The notes below the pieces were generated by a model. That model made no database searches. It saw only the letters and a list, made by a program, of their open reading frames with translations, and was not told the origin of the DNA. The position numbers and the translations under genes are program-made. 60,043 bases of DNA from Spirochaetota bacterium (GTDB taxonomy: Bacteria > Spirochaetota > UBA4802 > JAGODF01): contig JAOAAF010000003.1 of NCBI GenBank assembly GCA_026419015.1, positions 1 to 60,043 of the forward strand, in the 5' to 3' direction. Numbering within the stretch: position 1 is the first letter of the stretch; every line of letters begins with the position of its first letter. Shown here in pieces: positions 16,530-25,790 of the stretch.

Positions 16530-17714
16530 TCAAAGTACATCGAGAAAACTAATTCCAGCTTCCTCCTCATCGAGAGCTTTTACAATATACAACGAAATTT
16601 CTTCTAAAAGATTTATGATTTTTGTCTCCCGAATTCGAGTACCCTTCGCGTCAAACACCAATTTAACAATTGGCCGAAGCGGTTTTTGCGGAATCGAGCC
16701 AATGACAATCCCAACGCTTTGATCGTTAAGGCGCACCATTGATCCGATGGGATACACTGACATGCGCGAAAGAAAAACCTTTAGGATCACTGGATCGAAG
16801 CGGTTCACCCCACTTGAGAGCAAATTCTTCATCGCATGATAAAAATACTGCCGTTTCCGATATGCCCTATTCGTAATTTGGGCTTCGTAGCTATCTGCAA
16901 TTGCCGCAATCTTTGCGGCTTCATCAATCTGATGGCCCTTTAACCCGCGAGGATACCCCCGCCCGTCATACGATTCGTGATGCTGGAGCGAAACAATCGC
17001 AACGCGTTCGCTCACACTCCCAAGCTGTTTGATCACGCGATATCCATGCAACGGATGCGTTTTGATGAGATTAAACTCCTGTTCGGTTAAATTCGACTGT
17101 TTGTGAATAATGTAAGGAGGGATTTTTAACATCCCCGCGTCGATGAGCAATGTCCCCAATCCGAGATCTCGAAGCTTTTCAGGAGAGTACTTAAGCGAAA
17201 TTCCAATAATGAGTGCATAATATGTCACATTCACCGAATGAACCACCAAATAGTTTTTCCCTTCATCGAGCCCAAACAAAAAGATAAACGAGTTAGGACT
17301 TTCGCCAAGAATTTTTATAATATCGTTGAGTACCGCAGAAAGGCCATCGATGGAAAATTTTTCATTTGCTTTAATCGCATTGTGCACGCGTTCCACTTCA
17401 AGGCATGCCCGCCGATGAATTTCGATAAACTCCTTCCGCTTTTTTAAAAGCGTTTCGTAATCGCGCATGATGGTGCGAACATCCATCCCACCAGTGGAGA
17501 CTCTCTGTTCGAGCTTAAGGTCAGCTTCGGTAGCAATCATGTCCCCTGCAGTTTCCACATATCGCACGCCCAAACTCTGCAACTTTCGGATATCGCTTTC
17601 TTTAATGGTAATATTCGAATCCACGAGTATATTATTGCTATCGATGTAAACCGGTCGGTTAAACCGCATGCCCGGCTTTAACTCATCTACGCTTAATTTT
17701 CTCATTTGTGCCAT
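16530..17714 (-). CDS. HD-GYP family protein with broken HD pair
   Basis: A 394-residue protein. The N-terminal part (SVDELKPGMRFNRPVYIDSNN, then ILVDSNITIKESDIRKLQSLG) is the small domain typical in front of HD-GYP proteins. A helical linker (80-125) leads to an HD-GYP domain (150-330). H159, H220, HHE 245-247, GRGYP 251-255 and D274 are present, but the HD histidine is isoleucine (I191-D192 in LLIDAGMLKIP) and the usual lysine after it is methionine. Loss of one metal-binding histidine argues for altered or absent cyclic di-GMP hydrolysis; a sensor role is possible. The C-terminal part (GSMVRLNDQSVGIVIG) looks like a small beta-barrel. The ribosome binding site is GAAGGA. It sits between yraN and an FlhB-like gene. 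Confidence 0.88.
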   Translation of the reverse strand: MAQMRKLSVDELKPGMRFNRPVYIDSNNILVDSNITIKESDIRKLQSLGVRYVETAGDMIATEADLKLEQRVSTGGMDVRTIMRDYETLLKKRKEFIEIHRRACLEVERVHNAIKANEKFSIDGLSAVLNDIIKILGESPNSFIFLFGLDEGKNYLVVHSVNVTYYALIIGISLKYSPEKLRDLGLGTLLIDAGMLKIPPYIIHKQSNLTEQEFNLIKTHPLHGYRVIKQLGSVSERVAIVSLQHHESYDGRGYPRGLKGHQIDEAAKIAAIADSYEAQITNRAYRKRQYFYHAMKNLLSSGVNRFDPVILKVFLSRMSVYPIGSMVRLNDQSVGIVIGSIPQKPLRPIVKLVFDAKGTRIRETKIINLLEEISLYIVKALDEEEAGISFLDVL

Positions 17715-17753
17715 TCGCGTTCCTTCTTTAAACTCTTCTTTTTCTCACCACAA

Positions 17754-18059
17754 TCAAAACGTGGCATCGAGTTTATTTTTTAGCTTTTCATTTATCCAAT
17801 AACAATATCCAAACACTTCTGCTACTGCTTTAAAAAGATTTTCGGGAATTTTTTCTCCCACTTTTAGCAAAGAAAGCGCTTCTGCCAAATCGGCATCTTC
17901 ATATAATGGCACGTTGTGCATTCGCGCAATTTCGATTATCTTTTCTGCTAATTTCCCCTGTGCCGATGCAATTACCGAAGGTGCTTCGCTTCCATCGTAT
18001 TCAAGCGCAACTGCCTTTTTTGTGCCCTTTCTCATCTGCTTACGCCTGAACATCGACAC
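17754..18059 (-). CDS. Stand-alone FlhB C-terminal domain protein
   Basis: About 100 residues matching the cytoplasmic FlhB/YscU C-terminal domain after its cleavage site: KAVALEYDGSEAPSVIASAQGKLAEKIIEIA, then VPLYEDADLAEAL and GEKIPENLFKAVAEVFGY. The membrane part and the autocleaving NPTH motif are absent, as in the small FlhB-like proteins found in many flagellated bacteria. FlhB-C binds export substrates and FliK to switch specificity. The start is uncertain: GTG at 18059 overlaps the preceding gene by 20 bases, and ATGs at 18053 and 18035 are possible. Being directly behind a FliK-like gene supports a flagellar-export-related pair. Confidence 0.88.
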   Translation of the reverse strand: MSMFRRKQMRKGTKKAVALEYDGSEAPSVIASAQGKLAEKIIEIARMHNVPLYEDADLAEALSLLKVGEKIPENLFKAVAEVFGYCYWINEKLKNKLDATF

Positions 18060-19104
18060 TCATCTGTTCCCAGGCCTCATTTATTTCGCGTTCGAGCGTT
18101 GCCCGCGCATCAGCTTCCCAATATACCGCAACGTGGGACTCGCATTTTACTGCGCGTTTGAGCCTTGTTTGCAAATCATACAAATTCCGCTTAAGAATTT
18201 CAACACTTTTCTCATTCTTACATACAATTGAAAGATGTATTATTCCCTCAATCTCTTTGCCAAACACTTCCACATGCCCCAGCTGCGACAAATCGAAGGC
18301 ACAGGCAATCATTCCATCCTTTGCAATTACCAAAAGATTCCGGTATTTCCCCTCATCGTAGATGGGAATAACGTATTCCGCATCATCCTTCGAAAACAGC
18401 CATCGCACGAAGCATGCATACGATTCTCTTAATTCCTCATCCCACTCAATGGATGCAAGGATGCTTTCTAAAAAAAGAGTCCCATCTCTCATATTCATTT
18501 CATCGGAATTCATTACAGTGTCAGATGAATCGACACTGCTCCCAAACCTACCAATCGCGCCAAGCACTGCGCCTAAAAATGGAAGAATGTTGCCCTTTGC
18601 AAGAATAAGCATGTTTTTTACTTTATCAACATCGCTTTTCAATATCCTCTTTTTCAACAAACCATTCAACAAAGCTGTCAATGCACCATCGAGATTCCCC
18701 GAAGGTATGCCCATAACGAGTTTAAAAAGTTGATATAGAGAAACGGATCCATGCGAACGCGATCGGAGATGAATGAGGTTTTTATGCATCCCGTATGCGT
18801 GTGCGACAAAAAAAGGCAGAATCTTAAAATTCGAAACTGAGGCGCCCTCATGATCCATCAGCTTAAAGACAAAGGTGTATTTTTGCTTTGAGGTGAGTAA
18901 AAGGTTTACGCGTTCGCTTTGAGGGAATTCACTTAAAAATTTCGCGATGATCTTCGTTCCCGCAATATCAATAAGGGCTTTATTTTCGTCTAATCGGCTG
19001 ACGATGCGGGCAACAATCTTTGCACCCGGGGTAAGATTACTGAGGATACGATTATTATTTTTCGTAGAAGAGACAACAATCTCGGCGTTTCGGTTAATTT
19101 TCAC
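18040..19104 (-). CDS. FliK-like protein with C-terminal Flg_hook-type domain
   Basis: A protein of 354 residues from the GTG at 19104, which is preceded by AGAGGA at good spacing; a TTG 75 bases upstream lacks a ribosome binding site. The N-terminal part has a beta-barrel-like module (TPGAKIVARIVSRLDENKALIDIAGTKI), the middle is helical, and the C-terminal part (SQLGHVEVFGKEIEGIIHLSIVCKNEKSVEILKRNLYDLQTRL) resembles the FliK hook-length-control domain, in which LGxVxV...L......R..L...L..L is typical. In flagellated bacteria FliK touches FlhB to stop rod-hook export; the next gene encodes an FlhB-C domain. Similarity is moderate and the assignment rests partly on that neighbour. Confidence 0.6.
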   Translation of the reverse strand: MKINRNAEIVVSSTKNNNRILSNLTPGAKIVARIVSRLDENKALIDIAGTKIIAKFLSEFPQSERVNLLLTSKQKYTFVFKLMDHEGASVSNFKILPFFVAHAYGMHKNLIHLRSRSHGSVSLYQLFKLVMGIPSGNLDGALTALLNGLLKKRILKSDVDKVKNMLILAKGNILPFLGAVLGAIGRFGSSVDSSDTVMNSDEMNMRDGTLFLESILASIEWDEELRESYACFVRWLFSKDDAEYVIPIYDEGKYRNLLVIAKDGMIACAFDLSQLGHVEVFGKEIEGIIHLSIVCKNEKSVEILKRNLYDLQTRLKRAVKCESHVAVYWEADARATLEREINEAWEQMSVDVQA

Positions 19105-19377
19105 AAGCCATTCCTCTTGAATTTGATTACTAACAAGTGAAATGTATTTCCAATTTACAAGACACAACGAAGCTTCCAATAACGCTTATGTGTTCTTGTT
19201 TTCCTTCCGACATATATATTCCTTTTTTTGCACACAACGTGGTTTTTTCAATACAACTTTTCAATGAACGTTTTAAAAAAATGTCAATCAAAATAAGAAG
19301 CGCAACATGTGGTTTTTCACAATTTACCGGATATTATTTTTTTATCTTAAATAAGGTTAATTCGTCAATGCACAAAT

Positions 19378-19407
19378 AAAAAACCGCTCCTTGCGGAGCG
19401 GTTTTTT
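19378..19407. terminator. Bidirectional rho-independent terminator after groEL
   Basis: Stem CCGCTCC-TTGC-GGAGCGG flanked by A6 on the left and T6 on the right, so it can terminate in both directions. In the minus orientation it lies about 20 bases past the groEL stop and is the clearest intrinsic terminator in the window. The left side faces the 5' region of the FliK-like gene. Confidence 0.92.
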
Positions 19408-19426
19408 ATTTTCAAACCAACAGCGA

Positions 19427-21058
<1,632 letters not shown>

Positions 21059-21081
21059 TTATCCTCTCTTTAATTTAAAAT

Positions 21082-21369
21082 TTATTTTTCGATAACTGCC
21101 AGAATATCGCTTTCGCGTACAATAAGATATTCCTTATTGTCGTACTTTACCTCGGTGCCCGCATACTTTCCGTATAGCACCACATCGCCCACTTTCACAT
21201 CGAGAGGAATAAGTTTCCCATCCTCGTAACGGCCATTTCCCACAGCGATGACCTTCCCTTGCTGGGGCTTTTCCTTAGCCGTATCGGGAATAAAAAGAGA
21301 ACCCTGTTTTTGAACTTCTTCCTCAATAACCTCTATGAGGACACGATCGCCTAATGGTCTTATAGCCAC
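21082..21369 (-). CDS. groES: Co-chaperonin GroES
   Basis: A 95-residue GroES lid protein of standard length, starting [16 protein letters not shown], with the mobile-loop region ([27 protein letters not shown]) and the end [14 protein letters not shown]. It starts with GTG, backed by a near-perfect AAAGGAGGCG ribosome binding site. It is the first gene of groESL, controlled by the CIRCE element 95 bases upstream. Confidence 0.98.
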   Translation of the reverse strand: MAIRPLGDRVLIEVIEEEVQKQGSLFIPDTAKEKPQQGKVIAVGNGRYEDGKLIPLDVKVGDVVLYGKYAGTEVKYDNKEYLIVRESDILAVIEK

Positions 21370-21463
21370 GGTACGCCTCCTTTAGTTTTAAAATATAATG
21401 TGCCGCTGAGATAAAATATTTTCAGCGGAATGAATAGTTGCACTGAAATTTTTGGATGCATTG

Positions 21464-21489
21464 TTAGCACTCAATCAAGTGAGTGCTAA
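21464..21489 (-). promoter_or_regulatory. CIRCE element (HrcA operator) of groESL
   Basis: TTAGCACTC, eight bases, GAGTGCTAA. The two nine-base arms match the CIRCE consensus exactly, and the position just downstream of the groESL promoter is typical for HrcA repression. The classical spacer is nine bases; here I count eight. hrcA itself is not in the window. Confidence 0.95.
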
Positions 21490-21501
21490 TAGAGTAATAC
21501 T

Positions 21502-21529
21502 AATATACTGCTTTTTACGAGAGAAGCAA
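21502..21529 (-). promoter_or_regulatory. Probable sigma70-type promoter of groESL
   Basis: In the minus orientation: TTGCTT, 16 bases, TATATT, placed directly upstream of CIRCE so that the operator covers the transcription start. Matches are moderate, and the location relative to CIRCE is the main support. Confidence 0.5.
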
Positions 21530-21647
21530 GCCCAAAAATTTTAAAATAAACCAAATAAAAACAAAATAACAATAAATAATTAAAAATATGAAACATAAAT
21601 GCTATTTTTTCTTTTTGTTTAATAAATACGTTAAGCGAATAATTTTT

Positions 21648-21677
21648 TTGACAAATTTTCAAAACGACCATTATATT
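21648..21677 (+). promoter_or_regulatory. Upstream promoter of the LVIVD-repeat gene
   Basis: TTGACA, 17 bases, TTATAT (or TATATT one base later). The perfect -35 and good spacing suggest a sigma70 promoter about 145 bases before the ATG at 21824. Confidence 0.55.
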
Positions 21678-21740
21678 ATGTCTCATTAACTTAACGCGCA
21701 ATTTCCATTTCGCATTTAAAAAAATTTCTTTTTTTATCCA

Positions 21741-21769
21741 TTGACGAATAATCAGTATTATGATATTTT
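21741..21769 (+). promoter_or_regulatory. Proximal promoter of the LVIVD-repeat gene
   Basis: TTGACG, 17 bases, TATTTT, about 55 bases before the ATG at 21824. With the box at 21648-21677 it forms a tandem pair. The rest of the groES to LVIVD gap is AT-rich with no credible gene. Confidence 0.45.
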
Positions 21770-21823
21770 AAAAGCTATAAAATACCGTTTAATTCATAAT
21801 GATATTTGAAAAGGACTAAAAAT

Positions 21824-24412
21824 ATGTCCTGTCATAATTTATGTACAAAAAATTCTTTTTGGATCATCATTGGATATCTAATATTCTCTTTCACTTGTTC
21901 CGATACCTTTATCGATGATTATCGCAGCGAGCTGCTGGCTAAACGCGCCGAAGGTGCACATTTTTCGCTATTCACGGGGACAACAATCATAAGCTTTACC
22001 GAAAACGGAGCGCCGGGGCTTTTTAAAGCAAAACTCACTGCACCGCCAGAAGCAAACGTGGTGCTCGACTTTACCAAATCCAATCAGTTTTGTACCACTT
22101 ACGGCATCGATGAGGTAATCGAATTTACTCCTTCTGCAATTGTCTTTACTCCCGAAAACTACAGCGAAGAACAGGAAGTGCAAGTCACCGTAAAAAACGA
22201 CATGCTCGTGTATGGTACTCGCAGCCATCAAATTAAATTGCCACCCCTTGAAAGCACCGATCCACTATACAATGGCATCGAAACGCCAACCGTCTACATT
22301 ACCATTTTCGAAGACGACGTACTGCCTGCCGCATATCCAATTATGCCTTACAACAACCAAAAAGATTTTGAAGAGTATAAAGATATTATTATACAATTCA
22401 ATAAAGAAATTGATGAAAAGACTGTGAATGAGCAAACTATATTCATCACAAATCAATTTGGGGAGCAAATTGTTGGATACTTGTGGATGGGAAACGATCG
22501 CAAAAGCGTATTTTTTTCTCCAAAAAATCGCCTGGCAAATGGCTGCGCCCATACCGTAACCCTTACAACTGCTATCAAGGATGTGTATGGCAATGCGCTT
22601 GAATCCAATTTTAGTTGGAACTTCACTGTTAGACTCACACCAATTGCGGTTGATGGAAGCTATACAACTTCTATCGATGCCCGTGCAATAACATCATCCG
22701 ATAATTACGCGTATGTTGCAGACTATTCAAATGGGCTTCGCATATTTGACATTTCAAATCCCCAAAATCCTAACAATATCGGAAACTATAAACACTCAGA
22801 AGGCTATTGCTACGACGTGAGCGTCAAAGACAATTACGCCTACCTTGCTTACGGCTCTGGTGGCTTAGTTATTGTTGATATTACCAATAAATCCAGTCCC
22901 CAATATAAAGTCAAATATAAAGAAAGTTCTGGAACAGCTTACAATGTCCACATCGCCGAAAACTACGCATATGTTGGTTATGGATCATCAGGACTTGTGA
23001 TTGTGGACATTTCTAATCCTTTAAATCCCCAAAAAAAAGGCAAGTACGATACCCCAGGAGTAAGTAGGGGAGTTTTTGTGAAAGATGCATTTGCGTATGT
23101 TGCCGACAGTTCTGCAGGTTTGCAGATTATTGATATATCGAACCCAGCAAATCCCCAACTCATAAAAACCTACGATACACCGGGAACTGCATTTGACGTT
23201 GCAGTGTTGAACAATCTCGCCTTCATTGCAGATGGAAGCAATGGGCTGGTCGTCCTCGATATACGCGACCCACAAAATCCACTATTAAAAGAAAAATATG
23301 AGGTCAGAGGAGAGGCAAAGAGCGTTATCCTCGATGGATCAACAGTATATGTCGCTGATGGGCAAAATGGATTTTTCGCAATAGATTACGCATATCAAAA
23401 TGCACCTTTTCGATCAATCCAATATTACGACACCCCCCAAAAAGCATACGACATTGCGATAAATAAAAACTATATTTATCTTGCAAACAGTTCAAGCGGT
23501 TTTCAAATTTTCCACAAAGATCTTCCCGATGCAATCTACTGCACAAGCGTGTACTCAAAAGACGCGCAAACAGCCTTCATTCATGGAACTCATGCATATG
23601 TAGCAAATCTCAGCAAAGGATTAGTAATACTCGATATTTCCAATCCTTTTTTCCCAAACCTGCTCGCAACCTACGACACGCCGGGCAGTGTTTTCGATGT
23701 TGCCGTTTCAAATGGCTATGCCTACCTCGCCGACGATGCTTGTGGATTGCGCATTGCAAATATCAAAAATCCCGCCACTCCTGCAACCGTTGCATCGTAC
23801 GATACCGACGGCAATGCATACGGAATTACAATCAGCTTTCCGTATGCCTTTGTGGCTGATGGCTCCAAAGGAGTCGTTATTTTAAATGTTTCAAATCCAT
23901 CAGATCCACAACTGATTACGAAATACGATACAGATAGTACTTCGTATAATGTTGCGCTTTATAACAATTATGCAATTGTCGCTGACCATACTTCGGGCAT
24001 GCTGATTTTGGATATCTCCACAATTTCAAACCCATCGTTAAAAACAAAAATAGATACCAAAGGCTATGCATACGATGTCGAAGTAGCAGGCAAATACGCA
24101 TATTTAGCAGATGGTCCAAATGGGCTTCTCGTATATGACCTTACAAATCCCGAAAATCCTCAAGAAGTATATTCCGAAGATACCGCTGGCAATGCTCAAG
24201 ATATTTCAATATCGGGAACAAAACTACTGGTAGCCGACTACACCGGTGGAGTTCTCCTTTTCAACATATCCAACCCCTCCTCACCGTCAAAACTTATTGC
24301 GCTTACCCGAAGCGGAATACAATGCGTGGGTGTAACTGCTTCCAAAAATTATGTGTATGCAGTCGATTCCAGTTTTGGAATCCATATATTCAAGCATTTT
24401 TATGGCGAATAA
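21824..24412 (+). CDS. LVIVD-repeat exported lipoprotein with Ig-like domains
   Basis: An 862-residue protein. ATG 21824 follows AAAGGAC at good spacing; the in-frame TTG 18 bases upstream is rejected. A hydrophobic signal ends in FSFTC (possible lipobox, C25). Residues about 45-175 are beta-rich (SFTENGAPGLFKAKLTAPP...VQVTVKND), like Calx-beta/DUF-type Ig modules. A SbsA-like Ig domain (about 180-285: IIIQFNKEIDEKTVNEQTIFI...LTTAIKDVYGNAL) follows, then about 14 LVIVD repeats of about 43 residues, each built as AYVADGSxGLVIVDISNPxNPxLIxxYDTxG. The repeats should build one or two beta-propellers on the cell surface. Likely binding or adhesion; no enzyme motif seen. A divergently oriented neighbour of groESL with its own promoters. 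Confidence 0.88.
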   Translation: MSCHNLCTKNSFWIIIGYLIFSFTCSDTFIDDYRSELLAKRAEGAHFSLFTGTTIISFTENGAPGLFKAKLTAPPEANVVLDFTKSNQFCTTYGIDEVIEFTPSAIVFTPENYSEEQEVQVTVKNDMLVYGTRSHQIKLPPLESTDPLYNGIETPTVYITIFEDDVLPAAYPIMPYNNQKDFEEYKDIIIQFNKEIDEKTVNEQTIFITNQFGEQIVGYLWMGNDRKSVFFSPKNRLANGCAHTVTLTTAIKDVYGNALESNFSWNFTVRLTPIAVDGSYTTSIDARAITSSDNYAYVADYSNGLRIFDISNPQNPNNIGNYKHSEGYCYDVSVKDNYAYLAYGSGGLVIVDITNKSSPQYKVKYKESSGTAYNVHIAENYAYVGYGSSGLVIVDISNPLNPQKKGKYDTPGVSRGVFVKDAFAYVADSSAGLQIIDISNPANPQLIKTYDTPGTAFDVAVLNNLAFIADGSNGLVVLDIRDPQNPLLKEKYEVRGEAKSVILDGSTVYVADGQNGFFAIDYAYQNAPFRSIQYYDTPQKAYDIAINKNYIYLANSSSGFQIFHKDLPDAIYCTSVYSKDAQTAFIHGTHAYVANLSKGLVILDISNPFFPNLLATYDTPGSVFDVAVSNGYAYLADDACGLRIANIKNPATPATVASYDTDGNAYGITISFPYAFVADGSKGVVILNVSNPSDPQLITKYDTDSTSYNVALYNNYAIVADHTSGMLILDISTISNPSLKTKIDTKGYAYDVEVAGKYAYLADGPNGLLVYDLTNPENPQEVYSEDTAGNAQDISISGTKLLVADYTGGVLLFNISNPSSPSKLIALTRSGIQCVGVTASKNYVYAVDSSFGIHIFKHFYGE
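22690..24405 (+). repeat. LVIVD repeat array, about 14 units
   Basis: Protein-level tandem repeats of about 43 codons inside the preceding gene. Units 6 and 7 (ending near FFAIDYAYQNAP and FQIFHKDLPDAI) and the last unit are the most degenerate; the others keep the ADxSxGLxIxDISNPxxP core. DNA identity between units is low, so this is an old array, not a recent slippage product. Confidence 0.85.
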
Positions 24413-24429
24413 GTTATTATTGGGTTATT

Positions 24430-24912
24430 TTATTCCATCTGAATGGCAAAATCGCCGCTTTTTCCACCCGTTTTGGATATCACGCGCACATCGCTAATTG
24501 CCATTGTTTTGTCCACTGCTTTGCACATATCGTATACTGTAAGGGCAGCAATGGTCACAGCAACAAGCGCTTCCATCTCTGCGCCAGTTTTCCCTTCGAG
24601 GCGTACTTCTGATGAAATCATTACCCTCCGATGCTCGTCGTCAATCTCAAAACGCACATCGACAAAATGCAATTGTAGCGGATGGCACATGGGGATAAGC
24701 TCGTGCGCCTTTTTTGCTCCCATAATACCCGCTATGCGCGCAACTTCGAACACATTTCCTTTGGGAATTAGTCTTTCGCGAATAAGCCGAATAGTTTCTT
24801 CCTTCATTGAGACATACCCAATAGCCTTTGCAGTTCGCAATGTTACTGGCTTTTGTGAAACATCGACCATTCGCGAGCATCCCTGCTCATCGTAATGAGT
24901 AAATTTTTCCAT
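24430..24912 (-). CDS. moaC: Cyclic pyranopterin monophosphate synthase MoaC
   Basis: A 160-residue MoaC, which converts the MoaA product (3',8-cyclo-GTP) to cyclic pyranopterin monophosphate in molybdenum cofactor synthesis. Conserved blocks: the MVDVSQKPVTLRTAKAIG start, GIMGAKKAHELIPMCHPL, and KTGAEMEALVAVTIAALTVYDMCKAVDK with catalytic lysine and aspartate positions, then SKTGGKSG. Length and motifs are normal. No other moa, moe or mob gene is near. It starts six bases after the pssA stop, so the pair is one operon. Confidence 0.98.
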   Translation of the reverse strand: MEKFTHYDEQGCSRMVDVSQKPVTLRTAKAIGYVSMKEETIRLIRERLIPKGNVFEVARIAGIMGAKKAHELIPMCHPLQLHFVDVRFEIDDEHRRVMISSEVRLEGKTGAEMEALVAVTIAALTVYDMCKAVDKTMAISDVRVISKTGGKSGDFAIQME

Positions 24913-24918
24913 CGATAT

Positions 24919-25659
24919 TCAATATCGCCTATCTTGAATAAACTGGATGATAAAGCTTACAAAACCCGAAACAATATATATTCCGATAAAAATGAAAATT
25001 GACCACTTGCGAAAAACAACGATGACCGCGATGAAAAATAAAATCAAAAGCACGATGCGAATTCCAGAAAAATATTTTGCAATGGTTGTCTGCGGCTTGC
25101 TGAATCGTATGGTTGATACCATCAGGAATGCAGTAACGATAAATGCAATGATCAATGCAATCTTTTTCCATCCGAATCGAAATGCCATCACAGGGAAAAA
25201 CACTGGCACGAGCGCTACTATTATCCCTGCCGCTGGGGAAGGAAGCCCACTGAAGGAATCGGGTTCGTGCGAAACATTAAACCGCGCAAGCCGATATGCT
25301 GCGCAAAGTGGGAAAATTGCAGCAATCGCCACCCCCACATCGAACTCATATCCGACAAAAGCGACGTTCATCCCAGAAAAAAAAGCTTTATATGCTAAAA
25401 AGCCCGGCGCAACGCCGAATGCCACACAATCAGCAAGCGAATCCAATTCCCCACCAAGGCGGCTTGTGACTTTAAGTGCCCGAGCAGTGGGACCATCGAG
25501 CCCATCAAAAAGCGCTGCACCCAAAATTAATATACCTGCGAAAAAAAATGGTTGAGAGTTACTTATGCTCCCCATACTCGAAAAGACAAGGGATATAAAG
25601 CCAAGCAACATATTCCCCAATGTTAGGGAATTTGGTATCCATGCTAAATTTAGTTTCAT
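24919..25659 (-). CDS. pssA: CDP-diacylglycerol-serine O-phosphatidyltransferase
   Basis: A 246-residue CDP-alcohol phosphatidyltransferase of the type II PssA kind, which makes phosphatidylserine for phosphatidylethanolamine synthesis in the inner membrane. The catalytic motif DGxxAR(8)G(3)D(3)D is visible as DGPTARALKVTSRLGGELD followed by SLADCVAFGVAP. About seven hydrophobic segments follow. The N-terminal IPNSLTLGNMLLGF is typical of the family. Followed closely by moaC. Confidence 0.95.
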   Translation of the reverse strand: MKLNLAWIPNSLTLGNMLLGFISLVFSSMGSISNSQPFFFAGILILGAALFDGLDGPTARALKVTSRLGGELDSLADCVAFGVAPGFLAYKAFFSGMNVAFVGYEFDVGVAIAAIFPLCAAYRLARFNVSHEPDSFSGLPSPAAGIIVALVPVFFPVMAFRFGWKKIALIIAFIVTAFLMVSTIRFSKPQTTIAKYFSGIRIVLLILFFIAVIVVFRKWSIFIFIGIYIVSGFVSFIIQFIQDRRY

Positions 25660-25702
25660 CCCACACCTACTTTTTTCTCAAGTGCAATCTCTACGTTGGT
25701 CT

Positions 25703-25732
25703 AAATTGCTCTAAAAGAATTGGCAATGTCAA
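25703..25732 (-). promoter_or_regulatory. Possible promoter of pssA-moaC
   Basis: In the minus orientation a perfect TTGACA is followed after 18 bases by CAATTT, about 45 bases before the pssA ATG. The -10 match is poor. Confidence 0.3.
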
Positions 25733-25790
25733 TCATAAAAAAATCTATACCGTATAATGCTTATGCAAAAATAAAATTTAATTAAAAAAA

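Noticed and set aside
21486-21701. 71-codon minus-strand frame upstream of groES
   Set aside because: Very AT-rich, Phe/Leu/Ile-dominated, overlaps CIRCE and the promoters; no ribosome binding site.
24443-25555. Two plus-strand frames of 150 and 202 codons
   Set aside because: Antisense shadows of moaC and pssA, both with intact catalytic motifs.
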